DNA of 47,298 bases, taken from Prevotella sp. GTDB lineage: Bacteria > Bacteroidota > Bacteroidia > Bacteroidales > Bacteroidaceae. Shown here piece after piece: positions 1 to 7,628 of this stretch (position 1 is the stretch's first letter; each line of letters starts with the position of its first letter). The notes under the pieces are model-generated. The model was not told the origin of the DNA. It was given only the letters and a program-made list of their open reading frames with translations, and did no database searches. Position numbers and translations under genes: made by a program. Location: NCBI GenBank assembly GCA_017474515.1, contig JAFVHN010000115.1, positions 1-47,298 of the forward strand, in the 5' to 3' direction.

Positions 1-103
1 CCGTAGTCGGGTAGTAGGGCCGGGTGTTTATCACGTCGTCGTATTCATTCGACTGGCACGAGAACAACAGGAGTGAAAGAAGCGGCAAAAATAACTTTTT
101 CAT
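1..103 (-). CDS. Lipoprotein N-terminus (partial)
   Basis: Only the first 34 codons are inside the window; the gene runs off the left edge. The visible peptide opens MKKLFLPLLSLLLFSC, a lysine-rich start, a hydrophobic core and a lipobox (LFSC), so the mature protein should be lipidated on Cys16 and anchored in a membrane. The next residues (QSNEYDDVINTRPYYPTT) are polar and identify no family. A well-formed Bacteroidota promoter lies about 30 bases upstream (135-165), which supports this ATG. Function cannot be assigned from so short a fragment. Confidence 0.75.
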   Translation of the reverse strand, partial: MKKLFLPLLSLLLFSCQSNEYDDVINTRPYYPTT

Positions 104-134
104 AATTTAATGGTGTTTAGAAACATTTTTGCTG

Positions 135-165
135 CAAAGATAGCGGTTTTGAAACAACCTGCAAA
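135..165 (-). promoter_or_regulatory. Promoter of the partial lipoprotein gene
   Basis: Read on the minus strand, TTTG (162-165) is followed after 19 bases by TATCTTTG (135-142), an exact match to the Bacteroidota TTTG / TAnnTTTG pattern. Transcription should begin near 128, giving a leader of about 25 nt before the ATG at 103. Confidence 0.75.
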
Positions 166-281
166 GCTTTACAGCAGAAAAAGAAAAGAAGTTGATATTT
201 TGGCATTATACATTTTGTAAAGATACCCTTGGTAAGCAGTACAACAGTAGCAAATGTATTCATAACATTCCTCTATCTTTT

Positions 282-2519
282 TTATTTAATAATCTTTGCC
301 GAGGCCTTTTCACCTTTGCATCTCGCTGTAACCACATAAGCTCCTGATGGCCAGTCTGAGCCGTCCAACACGCAATTATTACCTAAAACTTTCATTGCCG
401 ACACCTTTTGCAAGTCTGACAATCTTGTAACGTCTATAGCCAAAACATCCTGAGTGTCATCAGTAATACCACGACTGTTTTCTCCCTGAGAATCAGATCC
501 ATTGTTTTGCATGGTGACAGAATATTGGCCATTTTCCAAAGGAGTTATAGCAAGACGGTTGTTTTGTAACCCGTATGTTGCATTGATAAATTGTACTCTT
601 ACGTATCCTCCACATTCATAATTGCTGATAAACATGTTATAGACTTCACCTTGGGCCAATGTGGGCATCATGAAATAAAATGGATTTGTTCCTGTATGGC
701 TTGCCCCAGAAGGATATGAGTTTGTTGTCAGGTAAATGGTTTTTCCGACAAGGTTTGGGGATTCCACGCAAACGGTGTTCTCTGCATACGCCTCATTGGG
801 TTCTTCCGTCGTCAAGGACATTTCCCAAATGTATGGCTGCCCGTCTCCCCACGGCACATCCCAATAAAAGCCGTAGAAATTACCATCTCCAGAAATTTCC
901 TTGGTCAATGTCCTAAAAACGATGTCATCATATTTCAACTCTGCCGTGAGCCTGCCCGTAAAAGCCGAATTGGTTAAATAAACATGTTCTACTGTGCATG
1001 CATTTGCCACAGGGTAGTTAGTGCGAATGCTGTGTGGCGAGTTGCCAATAAGACTTGTGTAAGTCCAGGTAACTTCCACCCCGGAAGGAATGTTGCTAAC
1101 GGTATAAATTCCGGAACTTTGTTGGCATATTAACGATGGCCCTACAATAGACATGCTATAAGATCGCCTCCTTGTATCTGTTTGCCAAGTATTAGTGTTG
1201 CACGAGTCAAGCCAGTTCTTCAAACCAGTGTCATTTGTCCCGCCACCATTCCATGACTTACCCAAAATACCAAACATATCGTAACCGTTGCCATTATCTC
1301 CAATAAGTTGTCCAACGACCCTGTCATTGTCATCCAAAATAGGACAACCTGACGACCCGTTATATAATGCCCCAACATCCATCTGCACTTTCCAGTAGAT
1401 ATTATTGCCATATATGGAACTTGAACCTTTATTAAACTCGTCGTCTTCAAGTGCAATTTTCATGGGAGTGCCATGAGGATGATGAAGGCAAGTCCCGTAA
1501 GATGGTTTATCTTGAGAGCGGCTCCACCCCAACCAACTCAATAGCGGGTTACTTGACAGATTGCTATTGGTAATTCTGAGCAATGCAAAATCTGTGTTGA
1601 CCCATGCAGACTTAAATTCTGCACCTTGATAGAGGTAACCGCCTAAAATGGAGTCGCCGTCGCATGTTTTTTTCTTATAACAGAATTTGAACGATGCTCC
1701 ACTAACAGCTAGCTTCTCGTTTGTTGAAAGTGATTTAGAATCATCAGCGTCTAAACAGTGAAAGGCGGTCAAAAAATAGGGTTTATAATCATATTCTGCT
1801 GTTTGTACCAACGCGCCTGTGCAATTTTGGAAACCATTTGGGTTGTAAAAAACACCAATGGCATAGGTTTCAAGATCATAATACTGGCTCCAGCATGCAA
1901 CGTCGATGTTGTCTTCGCTGCGATTCTCAACCATCTTTTTTGATGGATTAACATAAATGTGCCTATACCCGTGCACAATGCGGCTTATCATTAGTGAAGA
2001 CGTCCCTATCTCATCAAAAGGTTCGAATAAAAGAATTGTTACCTTTTCTCCTGGGATGACATCACTCATAAAATGTCCGCTTTGAGGAATTGATGTTGCA
2101 AGAACTGGACCAAACAACACCGTTTCATCTTCATTAATGATATATAGCACCCCATTATCTGAAAGATGGAAATCATCAAAAATGAAGTTTAAAGACGATG
2201 CTCCTTTTGAGTAAAAAGACTTTGCCCACAGACGGCCGTTCTCAACATTTTTCCAAGTGCCGTCTGCTAAAGTCAACGATGTGTCATGGGGAGTCCCAAA
2301 CCTATAAGGTGCCCCTATTTCATCATTCTCAACGTCTTCTTTCTCGTATGATGACAAATCAAAAGAAGGAAGAATATACACATCATCGGTAAATGTTACG
2401 CCTTTCAAGTCGTCAGCTCTTTTCAGCACATCTCCATTTTCGCTGTATGTAATCCTCACTTGGGAGTTCAAAAACAGGCAAGGTAACACACCTGTCAATA
2501 ATAATATTATTTTTTTCAT
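282..2519 (-). CDS. Secreted lysyl-endopeptidase-like S1 serine protease
   Basis: A 745-residue secreted protease. Residues 1-19 form a signal peptide. The chymotrypsin-fold core spans roughly 205-440, with His254 in LTAFHC, Asp310 in NTDFALL and Ser390 in NGSSGCP, so the catalytic triad is complete. CLHHPHGTPMKI (about 344-355) matches the HHPxG signature of lysyl endopeptidase (Lys-C / Achromobacter protease I) proteins, suggesting cleavage after lysine; that specificity is inference. The first 200 residues look like a pro-region. After 440 come Ig-like beta-rich segments, and the end (PSGAYVVTARCKGEKASAKIIK region) resembles a type IX secretion sorting domain. It lies 34 bp behind a DUF3244 gene on the same strand and probably shares its promoter. 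The extracellular location fits protein degradation for nutrition. Confidence 0.88.
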   Translation of the reverse strand: MKKIILLLTGVLPCLFLNSQVRITYSENGDVLKRADDLKGVTFTDDVYILPSFDLSSYEKEDVENDEIGAPYRFGTPHDTSLTLADGTWKNVENGRLWAKSFYSKGASSLNFIFDDFHLSDNGVLYIINEDETVLFGPVLATSIPQSGHFMSDVIPGEKVTILLFEPFDEIGTSSLMISRIVHGYRHIYVNPSKKMVENRSEDNIDVACWSQYYDLETYAIGVFYNPNGFQNCTGALVQTAEYDYKPYFLTAFHCLDADDSKSLSTNEKLAVSGASFKFCYKKKTCDGDSILGGYLYQGAEFKSAWVNTDFALLRITNSNLSSNPLLSWLGWSRSQDKPSYGTCLHHPHGTPMKIALEDDEFNKGSSSIYGNNIYWKVQMDVGALYNGSSGCPILDDNDRVVGQLIGDNGNGYDMFGILGKSWNGGGTNDTGLKNWLDSCNTNTWQTDTRRRSYSMSIVGPSLICQQSSGIYTVSNIPSGVEVTWTYTSLIGNSPHSIRTNYPVANACTVEHVYLTNSAFTGRLTAELKYDDIVFRTLTKEISGDGNFYGFYWDVPWGDGQPYIWEMSLTTEEPNEAYAENTVCVESPNLVGKTIYLTTNSYPSGASHTGTNPFYFMMPTLAQGEVYNMFISNYECGGYVRVQFINATYGLQNNRLAITPLENGQYSVTMQNNGSDSQGENSRGITDDTQDVLAIDVTRLSDLQKVSAMKVLGNNCVLDGSDWPSGAYVVTARCKGEKASAKIIK

Positions 2520-2553
2520 AATAGTTTTGTTTTTTAGATGTTAAGAATTAAGA

Positions 2554-2922
2554 TTATAAGTTAATCTGCCCGCAGAAAATGTAGCCGTCCATATAAATAT
2601 ATAAGATGTATGGGCCGCTGATCGTTGAGGGGAGGATGAGAGAGGTGGAGCCGGCGGGGAGGGCGGAATAATAAACTATAGTTCCTGTGTTGTCGGTGAG
2701 GACAATGGGAAGGGATTCTGCATACGCCGTTGGGAACAAGAAGGTGTTACCACTAATGAAAACTGATGGTGGTGTTACGGGGGTCTTGGGGTTAGGATTG
2801 GTTGTACCAGTGATGGGGTCAACAATACTCAACGTGAAAGTGATTGGGTCACCCGGTGTCTGACAATTTGCCGTTTGAGCGAAAAGCGCTGCAAACAAAG
2901 CGATAATAAATAATTGTTTCAT
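2554..2922 (-). CDS. DUF3244 small secreted protein
   Basis: A 122-residue exported protein. I start at the ATG at 2922 (MKQLFIIALFAALF..) because it begins a clean signal peptide ending near TANC/Q; an in-frame upstream ATG at 2985 would add a charged 21-residue tail with no export logic. The mature part fits DUF3244: a proline-rich linker, a PPSVFISGNTFLF strand, a TGTIVYYSALPAG turn and a final LPSTISGPYILYIYMDGYIF...GQINL beta-hairpin, as expected for a compact beta-sandwich. The family has no established function. It is the first gene of a two-gene unit with the secreted protease 34 bp downstream, which raises the possibility of an inhibitor, chaperone or substrate role (inference only). 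Confidence 0.82.
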   Translation of the reverse strand: MKQLFIIALFAALFAQTANCQTPGDPITFTLSIVDPITGTTNPNPKTPVTPPSVFISGNTFLFPTAYAESLPIVLTDNTGTIVYYSALPAGSTSLILPSTISGPYILYIYMDGYIFCGQINL

Positions 2923-3037
2923 AGATTTGATTTTAAAGAATGAATAATATGCGTTGTTTTTCCGGGAACGCGGGTAACTTTGCAAGCATCTGTTTTTCTT
3001 TGCAGGCGGTGCTGCCTGCGCCCCCAGAATTGTACTG

Positions 3038-3069
3038 CAAAAATATGGAATAAGGAAATATGTTCCAAA
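3038..3069 (-). promoter_or_regulatory. Promoter of DUF3244-protease operon
   Basis: On the minus strand TTTG (3066-3069), 20 bases, then TATTTTTG (3038-3045): an exact Bacteroidota consensus. Predicted start near 3031, giving a leader of about 110 nt before the ATG at 2922; the leader contains a GCAGGC/GCCTGC hairpin. Confidence 0.72.
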
Positions 3070-3332
3070 TAATTAAGGGGAAAATATTTTCCATAAAACT
3101 TCCAAAGTCGGGAAACTCCTTTGCTTTCAATGTCTTAAAAAACGGAGATGTTATATTACGCAAAGAGAATGTTACAAAAGAGGGCTTTCTTCAAGGTTCG
3201 CGCAGGCTCAATGGGGGAACGGGCAGGAAGGGAAACATTCAGAACATGTCTGAACTATAAGGAAGTTGGGAGAATGAGAGGCTTGGAAGAACTGATCTCG
3301 GGGATTGTCCCTAAAGGCCACAAAGTCCGTAA

Positions 3333-3379
3333 AGAAAAAAAGCGAGGGGCGCAGGCTTTGTGGCTGCCTGCACCCCTCG
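3333..3379 (-). terminator. Rho-independent terminator of RNase G
   Basis: A 14-bp stem (3366-3379 with 3343-3356, one G-U wobble) and 9-nt loop, followed on the minus strand by C and a run of seven T (3335-3341). It starts only a few bases after the RNase G stop codon at 3383. Confidence 0.92.
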
Positions 3380-3382
3380 TTT

Positions 3383-4957
3383 TCATTTGGTCTCGATTTC
3401 CTCTCGCATGTCGATGATTTGTTTCTTGCTGTCAAAAAACTCATATTGCAAGAAACCCATTTTCTGCGAGGGTACGATGTGTACGCCGAACCCATACTTC
3501 ATCTGCCACTTTCTTTTCAGCGACACGATGCCCTGGTTGATGTAAGCAGCCACGTATGGGTGTACGTGCAAGAAGAATCGCCTGACGCCAATCTTGTTGA
3601 CCAGGTTGTCTATTTTCCGCTCCAATTGGTCGGTGAAGAGTATGCTCGACTTTATTTTCCCGCTGCCGAAGCATGTGGGGCAGTCCTCATCTACGTTGAC
3701 ATCCATGGCAGGCCTTACGCGCTGCCTTGTAATTTGCATGAGGCCGAATTTGCTGAGGGGCAGAATGTTGTGGCGCGCCCTGTCTTTCTGCATGTTCTTG
3801 CACATGCGCTCATAGAGCATCTGCCGGTCTTCTGCCAGGTTCATGTCTATGAAATCGACGATGATGATGCCGCCCATGTCGCGCAGCCTCAGCTGCCTTG
3901 CCAGCTCGTCGGCGGCTCCCAGGTTCACTTCCAAGGCGTTTCCCTCCTGTCCTTTTTCTGCCTTGGTTCGTGTTCCGCTGTTCACGTCCACCACATGCAT
4001 GGCCTCTGTGTGTTCGATAATCAAGTAGGCTCCGTGCTTGTAGTTGACGGTCTTGCCGAAGCTCGACTTGATTTGTCGCGTTACGTTGAAATTGTCAAAG
4101 ATGGGCACGTTCCCGGTGTATAGTTTCACGATGCCCGCTTTCTCGGGTGCTATCATCGTGACATAGTCCTTCACCTCTTGGAACACTGCCTCGTCGTTGA
4201 CGTAGATGTTTTCGTAGGAAGGGTTAAACAGGTCGCGCAACAGCGCCACCACCCTGCTTTCCTCTTCATATACGAGCTGCGGGCGCTGGGTGGTGCGCTG
4301 CACCTTCGCAATGGCTTCATCCCAGCGTTTGACGAGGATTTTGAGCTCTGTGTCGAGTTCTGCGACGCGCTTTCCCTCTGCCACTGTTCTGACGATGACG
4401 CCGAAGTTCCGTGGCTTGATGCTTTGTATGAGCTGTTTGAGTCGTGCGCGCTCTTCGCCGCTTTTGATTTTAGACGACACTGAAACCTTATCGTTGAACG
4501 GCACCAGCACGAGGTAACGCCCTGCAAAGCTGAGCTCTGCCGACAGACGCGGTCCCTTGGTGTTGATGGGCTCCTTCACTATCTGCACCAGCACCTCCTG
4601 GTCTTTCTGCAGCGTGGTGGCAATAGAGCCGTCCTTCTTCAGGTCGGGCAGGTGCTGGGCCTTGCTGAAGGGATAGAGTTTCTTTCGGTCGCTCTGTACC
4701 TGCTTGAGGTACTTTTCGTAGGAGCAAAACTGGTTTCCCAGGTCAAGATAATGCAGAAAGGCGTCGCGTTCAGAGCCAACATCCACGAAGCAGGCGTTGA
4801 GTCCTGCCATGAGTTTTCTCACCTTTGCTATGTAGATGTTGCCGACAGAGAATGATGCCGAGCGTGGTTCCGTCTGGTATTCCACCAGGCTTTTGTCTTC
4901 CAGCAGGGCAATCGAGATCTCCTTTTGTTGAACATCAATTACTACTTCGCTGGTCAT
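3383..4957 (-). CDS. rng: Ribonuclease G (RNase E/G family)
   Basis: A 524-residue RNase E/G endoribonuclease for mRNA decay and rRNA processing. An S1-like RNA-binding region lies at about 35-125 (VGNIYIAKVRKLMAGLNACF). The DNase I-like catalytic half carries Asp324 (VVDVNSGT) and Asp368 (IIIVDFIDM), equivalent to D303 and D346 of E. coli RNase E. The zinc-link motif CPTCFGSGK (Cys426, Cys429) is intact. There is no long disordered C-terminal scaffold, so it is of RNase G rather than E. coli RNase E length. I start at 4957 (MTSEVVIDVQQKEI..); the frame stays open to 5089, but that extension is GC-rich low-complexity sequence (AAPQAHAAPRTRN) unlike the family. It is the last gene of an HU / small basic protein / rng series and is closed by a strong terminator. 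Confidence 0.95.
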   Translation of the reverse strand: MTSEVVIDVQQKEISIALLEDKSLVEYQTEPRSASFSVGNIYIAKVRKLMAGLNACFVDVGSERDAFLHYLDLGNQFCSYEKYLKQVQSDRKKLYPFSKAQHLPDLKKDGSIATTLQKDQEVLVQIVKEPINTKGPRLSAELSFAGRYLVLVPFNDKVSVSSKIKSGEERARLKQLIQSIKPRNFGVIVRTVAEGKRVAELDTELKILVKRWDEAIAKVQRTTQRPQLVYEEESRVVALLRDLFNPSYENIYVNDEAVFQEVKDYVTMIAPEKAGIVKLYTGNVPIFDNFNVTRQIKSSFGKTVNYKHGAYLIIEHTEAMHVVDVNSGTRTKAEKGQEGNALEVNLGAADELARQLRLRDMGGIIIVDFIDMNLAEDRQMLYERMCKNMQKDRARHNILPLSKFGLMQITRQRVRPAMDVNVDEDCPTCFGSGKIKSSILFTDQLERKIDNLVNKIGVRRFFLHVHPYVAAYINQGIVSLKRKWQMKYGFGVHIVPSQKMGFLQYEFFDSKKQIIDMREEIETK

Positions 4958-5090
4958 TTCTGCTTTCTTGGTTGTTTGTCCTTGCCCTGGCGGGCTGTTG
5001 CGTGTCCGTGGTGCGGCATGCGCTTGCGGGGCCGCTGCCCCGTGCGTGCCGGCCGGCGGTGCGCAACGCCAGCGGCCAAGGCCATTCACT

Positions 5091-5122
5091 CATAAGAGCA
5101 AGTAGGGTTACTTGCTCTTATG
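5091..5122 (-). promoter_or_regulatory. Perfect hairpin at the end of the small basic gene, upstream of rng
   Basis: CATAAGAGCAAGTA (5091-5104) is the exact reverse complement of 5109-5122, separated by a 4-base loop. One arm is the last codons and part of the stop codon of the 29-residue gene; the other lies just downstream in the leader of rng. There is no T-tract, so it is not a classical terminator. Possible roles are an RNA processing site, a stability element or a partial attenuator of RNase G expression. Confidence 0.7.
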
Positions 5123-5197
5123 ACGATTCTTTCTCAGTCTTTTTTTACGCTTGTGCGTGGCCATCTTGTGGCCCTTTTTCTTTTTTCCGTTTGGCAT
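5108..5197 (-). CDS. 29-residue highly basic conserved protein
   Basis: The peptide begins MPNGKKKKGHKMATHKRKKR and ends LRKNRHKSK: over half of its residues are Lys, Arg or His and it has no hydrophobic core. Tiny proteins opening MPNGKK.KRHK.ATHKRKKR are, from memory, widespread in Bacteroidota next to an HU gene. The composition suggests an RNA or ribosome-associated protein; I cannot confirm whether it corresponds to a named ribosomal protein. I use the ATG at 5197; an upstream in-frame ATG at 5290 would add a non-conserved extension. HU lies 111 bp upstream and rng 150 bp downstream. The stop codon sits inside a perfect hairpin (5091-5122). Confidence 0.78.
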   Translation of the reverse strand: MPNGKKKKGHKMATHKRKKRLRKNRHKSK

Positions 5198-5308
5198 GGT
5201 TAAAAAATATGATTGAAATACTAAAAAATGCTGTTTTTTCCTGTTGCGAGCTCTTGATGCCAGGCTTGTTGTTGATGCCCTGCTGCTCACGGCTCACATA
5301 TAAATATA

Positions 5309-5593
5309 TTATTGTTCTCCCTTCATCTTGGCCACGAAGCTCTTGGCGGGCTTGAAGCTGGGGAAGTCGTGGGCTTTAATCACGATAGTGGTGTTCATCG
5401 TGATGTTGCGGGCTGTTTTCTCAGCGCGGTGCTTGACGATGAAACTTCCGAAACCGCGGAGATATACGTTCTCTCTTCTCTCGAGCAGGCTGCCCTTCAC
5501 AACTTTCATAAAAGCTTCAACGGTGGCTGTCACGTCCTTGCGGGCAACGCCCGTGGAGTTAGCAATCTCTTCAATGATATCTGCCTTTGTCAT
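5309..5593 (-). CDS. HU-family DNA-binding protein
   Basis: A 94-residue histone-like protein that bends and compacts DNA as a dimer. The helical dimerisation part (MTKADIIEEIANSTGVARKD) and the beta-arm region (LRGFGSFIVKHRAEKTARNI) match HU/IHF. The usual RNPxTG(E/K) arm tip is altered to RNITMNTTIVIKAH, but KPAKSF follows as in the family. The length is normal. It heads the HU / small basic protein / RNase G series and has its own promoter box 45 bases upstream. This arrangement would link nucleoid protein, putative ribosome factor and RNA-decay expression. Confidence 0.93.
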   Translation of the reverse strand: MTKADIIEEIANSTGVARKDVTATVEAFMKVVKGSLLERRENVYLRGFGSFIVKHRAEKTARNITMNTTIVIKAHDFPSFKPAKSFVAKMKGEQ

Positions 5594-5638
5594 TTCTATT
5601 TTTACGTTATAAAGTTAATAATTTTTCATTTTGGACTG

Positions 5639-5646
5639 CAAAGATA
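5639..5646 (-). promoter_or_regulatory. -7 box of HU operon promoter
   Basis: TATCTTTG on the minus strand, an exact TAnnTTTG match, 45 bases before the HU ATG. The upstream -33 element is weak (TTTTCG about 19 bases away). Confidence 0.6.
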
Positions 5647-5768
5647 CGAGTTTTCCGCGTGATACGAAAATTTATTTGCTATTTTTTACAAATTCTTTTG
5701 ATTTTCTGCAACTTAACTGCCTTTTGAAGTGAAATAACAGGGTGGGGAGTCGTTGAAAAACGAGGAAA

Positions 5769-7436
5769 TCACTGGTATTTGGCAATGAGTGCGTCGGCCT
5801 GCTCGCTGCCCAGTTCCTTTGCCTTGCGGAATGCGTCGAGGCCTTGCTCTTTCTGCCCGTTGCGAATCTGAGCCAGTCCCAGCAGCAGCCATCCCTCGGG
5901 GTATGCGGGGTCCACCTCGGTACATTTCTGCGCCGTCTGAAGTGCCAGCTCGGGCTTGTTCACCCTGAGCTGCTGCTGCGCCAGTTCGGCATAATAGGCA
6001 GGCTCGTCGGGTTCGAGGGCGATGGCGCGCACCATGTCTGAGAGTGCGTGCTGGTAAAGGTGTCCTTTCATCTCGGCCTGTGAGCGCACAAAGTAGAACT
6101 GTGCGCTGACCCTGCCGCGCATGAGGATTTCGTAGCGTGTGTAGTCGAAAGCCGCCAGGCGGAAGCTGTCCACCTGCTCGTAGGCTGCTGCCCGTGCGAG
6201 GAAATAGGGTGCTGCCGATTCTATGTGCAGGGTGTCGGTGGCGCTGATGGCCTGGTTGAGCAGGTCGATGACCTCCTGCGGCGGTGCCTGCATCATGGAT
6301 TTGCAGCGGGCCTGTTCGTAGAGCAGTTCGCCGTTGGCAAAGGATGATTTCTCGTTGAGCGTTTGGAAGGTGTTGAGGGCCTCCGAGTAGTTGCCCTGCG
6401 CGAAAAGCACTTGTCCCAGCAGGTGGCTGTAGGCCGGCTGCGCATCGGTGGCGATGGCCTGCCGCGTTTCGTCGGCAGCGGCGGCGAGCGTCCATTTCTC
6501 CTCGGTAACATTGGGCACCAGGGTGGCGTAGTCGTAGATGAGGCGTGCAAACTCGTAGTGTGCCTCGGCCTTGTTGCCGCAGTTCTTCAGAGCGTCCTGC
6601 ATGGTGGCCTCGGCCTGGGTGAGCAAGCTGTGCGACACCTGTTGGCGGGCGCGGGCCACATAGCCGTCGGTCTGTGTGGGGAATTGTCTTACGAAGTCGT
6701 CAACCGCCACGTTGTATTTCAGCGAGTCGCCGGTCTGCTGAGCCATCATAAGTGCCAGCTGCGCCTGTTGAAGGTCGGCCGGCAAGTCGATGGGAATGCC
6801 GATTTGCTGCACGTTGGGGTCGTTGTAGCTGAGGGCGTTCAGGCGCAGGGTGGTGGCATAGCGTGTGTCGGCGGCATGGGCGTCGAAGGACGTGGTGCTT
6901 ACTTGCAGCAGGCCCATTACCTGCCCGTCCTGGTTGACCACGGGGCAGGCCAGCATGTCGTCGGGTGCACTGAAGCCGAAAATGTAGTAGGCGTATTGTT
7001 CCATGAAGTCCTCGGTGGTTTTCACGGCTGTTTCCACCACGCTGGTGTTTTTCGTGGAATATCCCACCACCCAGGCTTTTGTCCCTGCCGGCTGCTTGGT
7101 GGCCAGCGGTGCGGGCGTGGTCTTTGCGTCAACGCGGAAGAGCGCAGCGTCGTAGATGGCATCGATGCCCGTAAGGTGTGTGACGGCCATCTTGCGGCCT
7201 TTCTGGTCAGTGACCACGGCACTGGCCGCGCCAAGGAAGGGCTTGAGGTCGCTGACGGCCTCGCCGTCGCTGCCTACGAACACGCCGTGGCTGGTGGCCA
7301 ACAGTGAGCCGTCGGCGCGGAATGTGGAGAGTGCGAAAACGCTCTTGGCAACGTTTTTCACTGCTGCCGGCTGGGAATGGGCCGTCAGGGTGACCATTGC
7401 CAGGAGGATAATGATGACAAATGATTTCCTTCTCAT
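5769..7436 (-). CDS. Exported degenerate HtrA-like protease domain with TPR repeats
   Basis: A 555-residue protein with a signal peptide (residues 1-21). Residues about 25-205 align by eye with an HtrA/DegP trypsin-like fold (SHGVFVGSDGEAVSDLKPF; YDAALFRVD; ACPVVNQDGQVMGLLQ). The catalytic His position is Lys65 and the Ser position is Leu162 (MLACPVVN where GNSGGP is expected); Asp96 remains. The domain should therefore be inactive and may bind peptides instead. From about 225 to the end are TPR-type helical repeats, including AEAHYEFARL, AYSHLLGQVLFAQGNY, PAYYAELAQQQLRVNKPELA and PEGWLLLGLAQIRNGQKEQG. A periplasmic scaffold or chaperone role is likely but unproven. It is separated from recN by 192 AT-rich bases. 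Confidence 0.8.
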   Translation of the reverse strand: MRRKSFVIIILLAMVTLTAHSQPAAVKNVAKSVFALSTFRADGSLLATSHGVFVGSDGEAVSDLKPFLGAASAVVTDQKGRKMAVTHLTGIDAIYDAALFRVDAKTTPAPLATKQPAGTKAWVVGYSTKNTSVVETAVKTTEDFMEQYAYYIFGFSAPDDMLACPVVNQDGQVMGLLQVSTTSFDAHAADTRYATTLRLNALSYNDPNVQQIGIPIDLPADLQQAQLALMMAQQTGDSLKYNVAVDDFVRQFPTQTDGYVARARQQVSHSLLTQAEATMQDALKNCGNKAEAHYEFARLIYDYATLVPNVTEEKWTLAAAADETRQAIATDAQPAYSHLLGQVLFAQGNYSEALNTFQTLNEKSSFANGELLYEQARCKSMMQAPPQEVIDLLNQAISATDTLHIESAAPYFLARAAAYEQVDSFRLAAFDYTRYEILMRGRVSAQFYFVRSQAEMKGHLYQHALSDMVRAIALEPDEPAYYAELAQQQLRVNKPELALQTAQKCTEVDPAYPEGWLLLGLAQIRNGQKEQGLDAFRKAKELGSEQADALIAKYQ

Positions 7437-7628
7437 TATTTATTTAAGTGGTAAAACATAATTATCTTATTATATTGAAACGAATTAGTCTTAATTCTGT
7501 TTTAATTCTTTGCCCCTTTAATATTGAAGATAATTAGTGGAAAATTAAAAAGCAATTAGGATAATTCGTTTTAGAAAAACACTTACAATTATTTTTGTTC
7601 ACTTACTTAAATGGGGTTTGATGGGGTT

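Larger units (their letters stand above)
2923..3382. other. Intergenic region between DUF3244 gene and RNase G
   Basis: No gene is supported here. On the minus strand it holds the promoter of the DUF3244-protease unit (3038-3069), a small hairpin in its leader (GCAGGC at 3003-3008 pairing with GCCTGC at 3013-3018), and the RNase G terminator (3333-3379). Short open frames on the plus strand lack any signal peptide or recognisable domain. A plus-strand TAACTTTG at 2975-2982 leads nowhere obvious. Confidence 0.6.

Noticed and set aside
2975-2982. Plus-strand promoter TAACTTTG
   Set aside because: No convincing gene or RNA with a terminator follows, and the -33 match (GTTG, 18 bases) is weak.
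3060-3260. 66-codon plus-strand gene
   Set aside because: No family, no signal, and it covers the predicted leader and promoter of the DUF3244 operon.
4958-5089. N-terminal extension of RNase G to 5089
   Set aside because: GC-rich low-complexity residues unlike RNase G; the family start MTSEVVIDVQ at 4957 is better.
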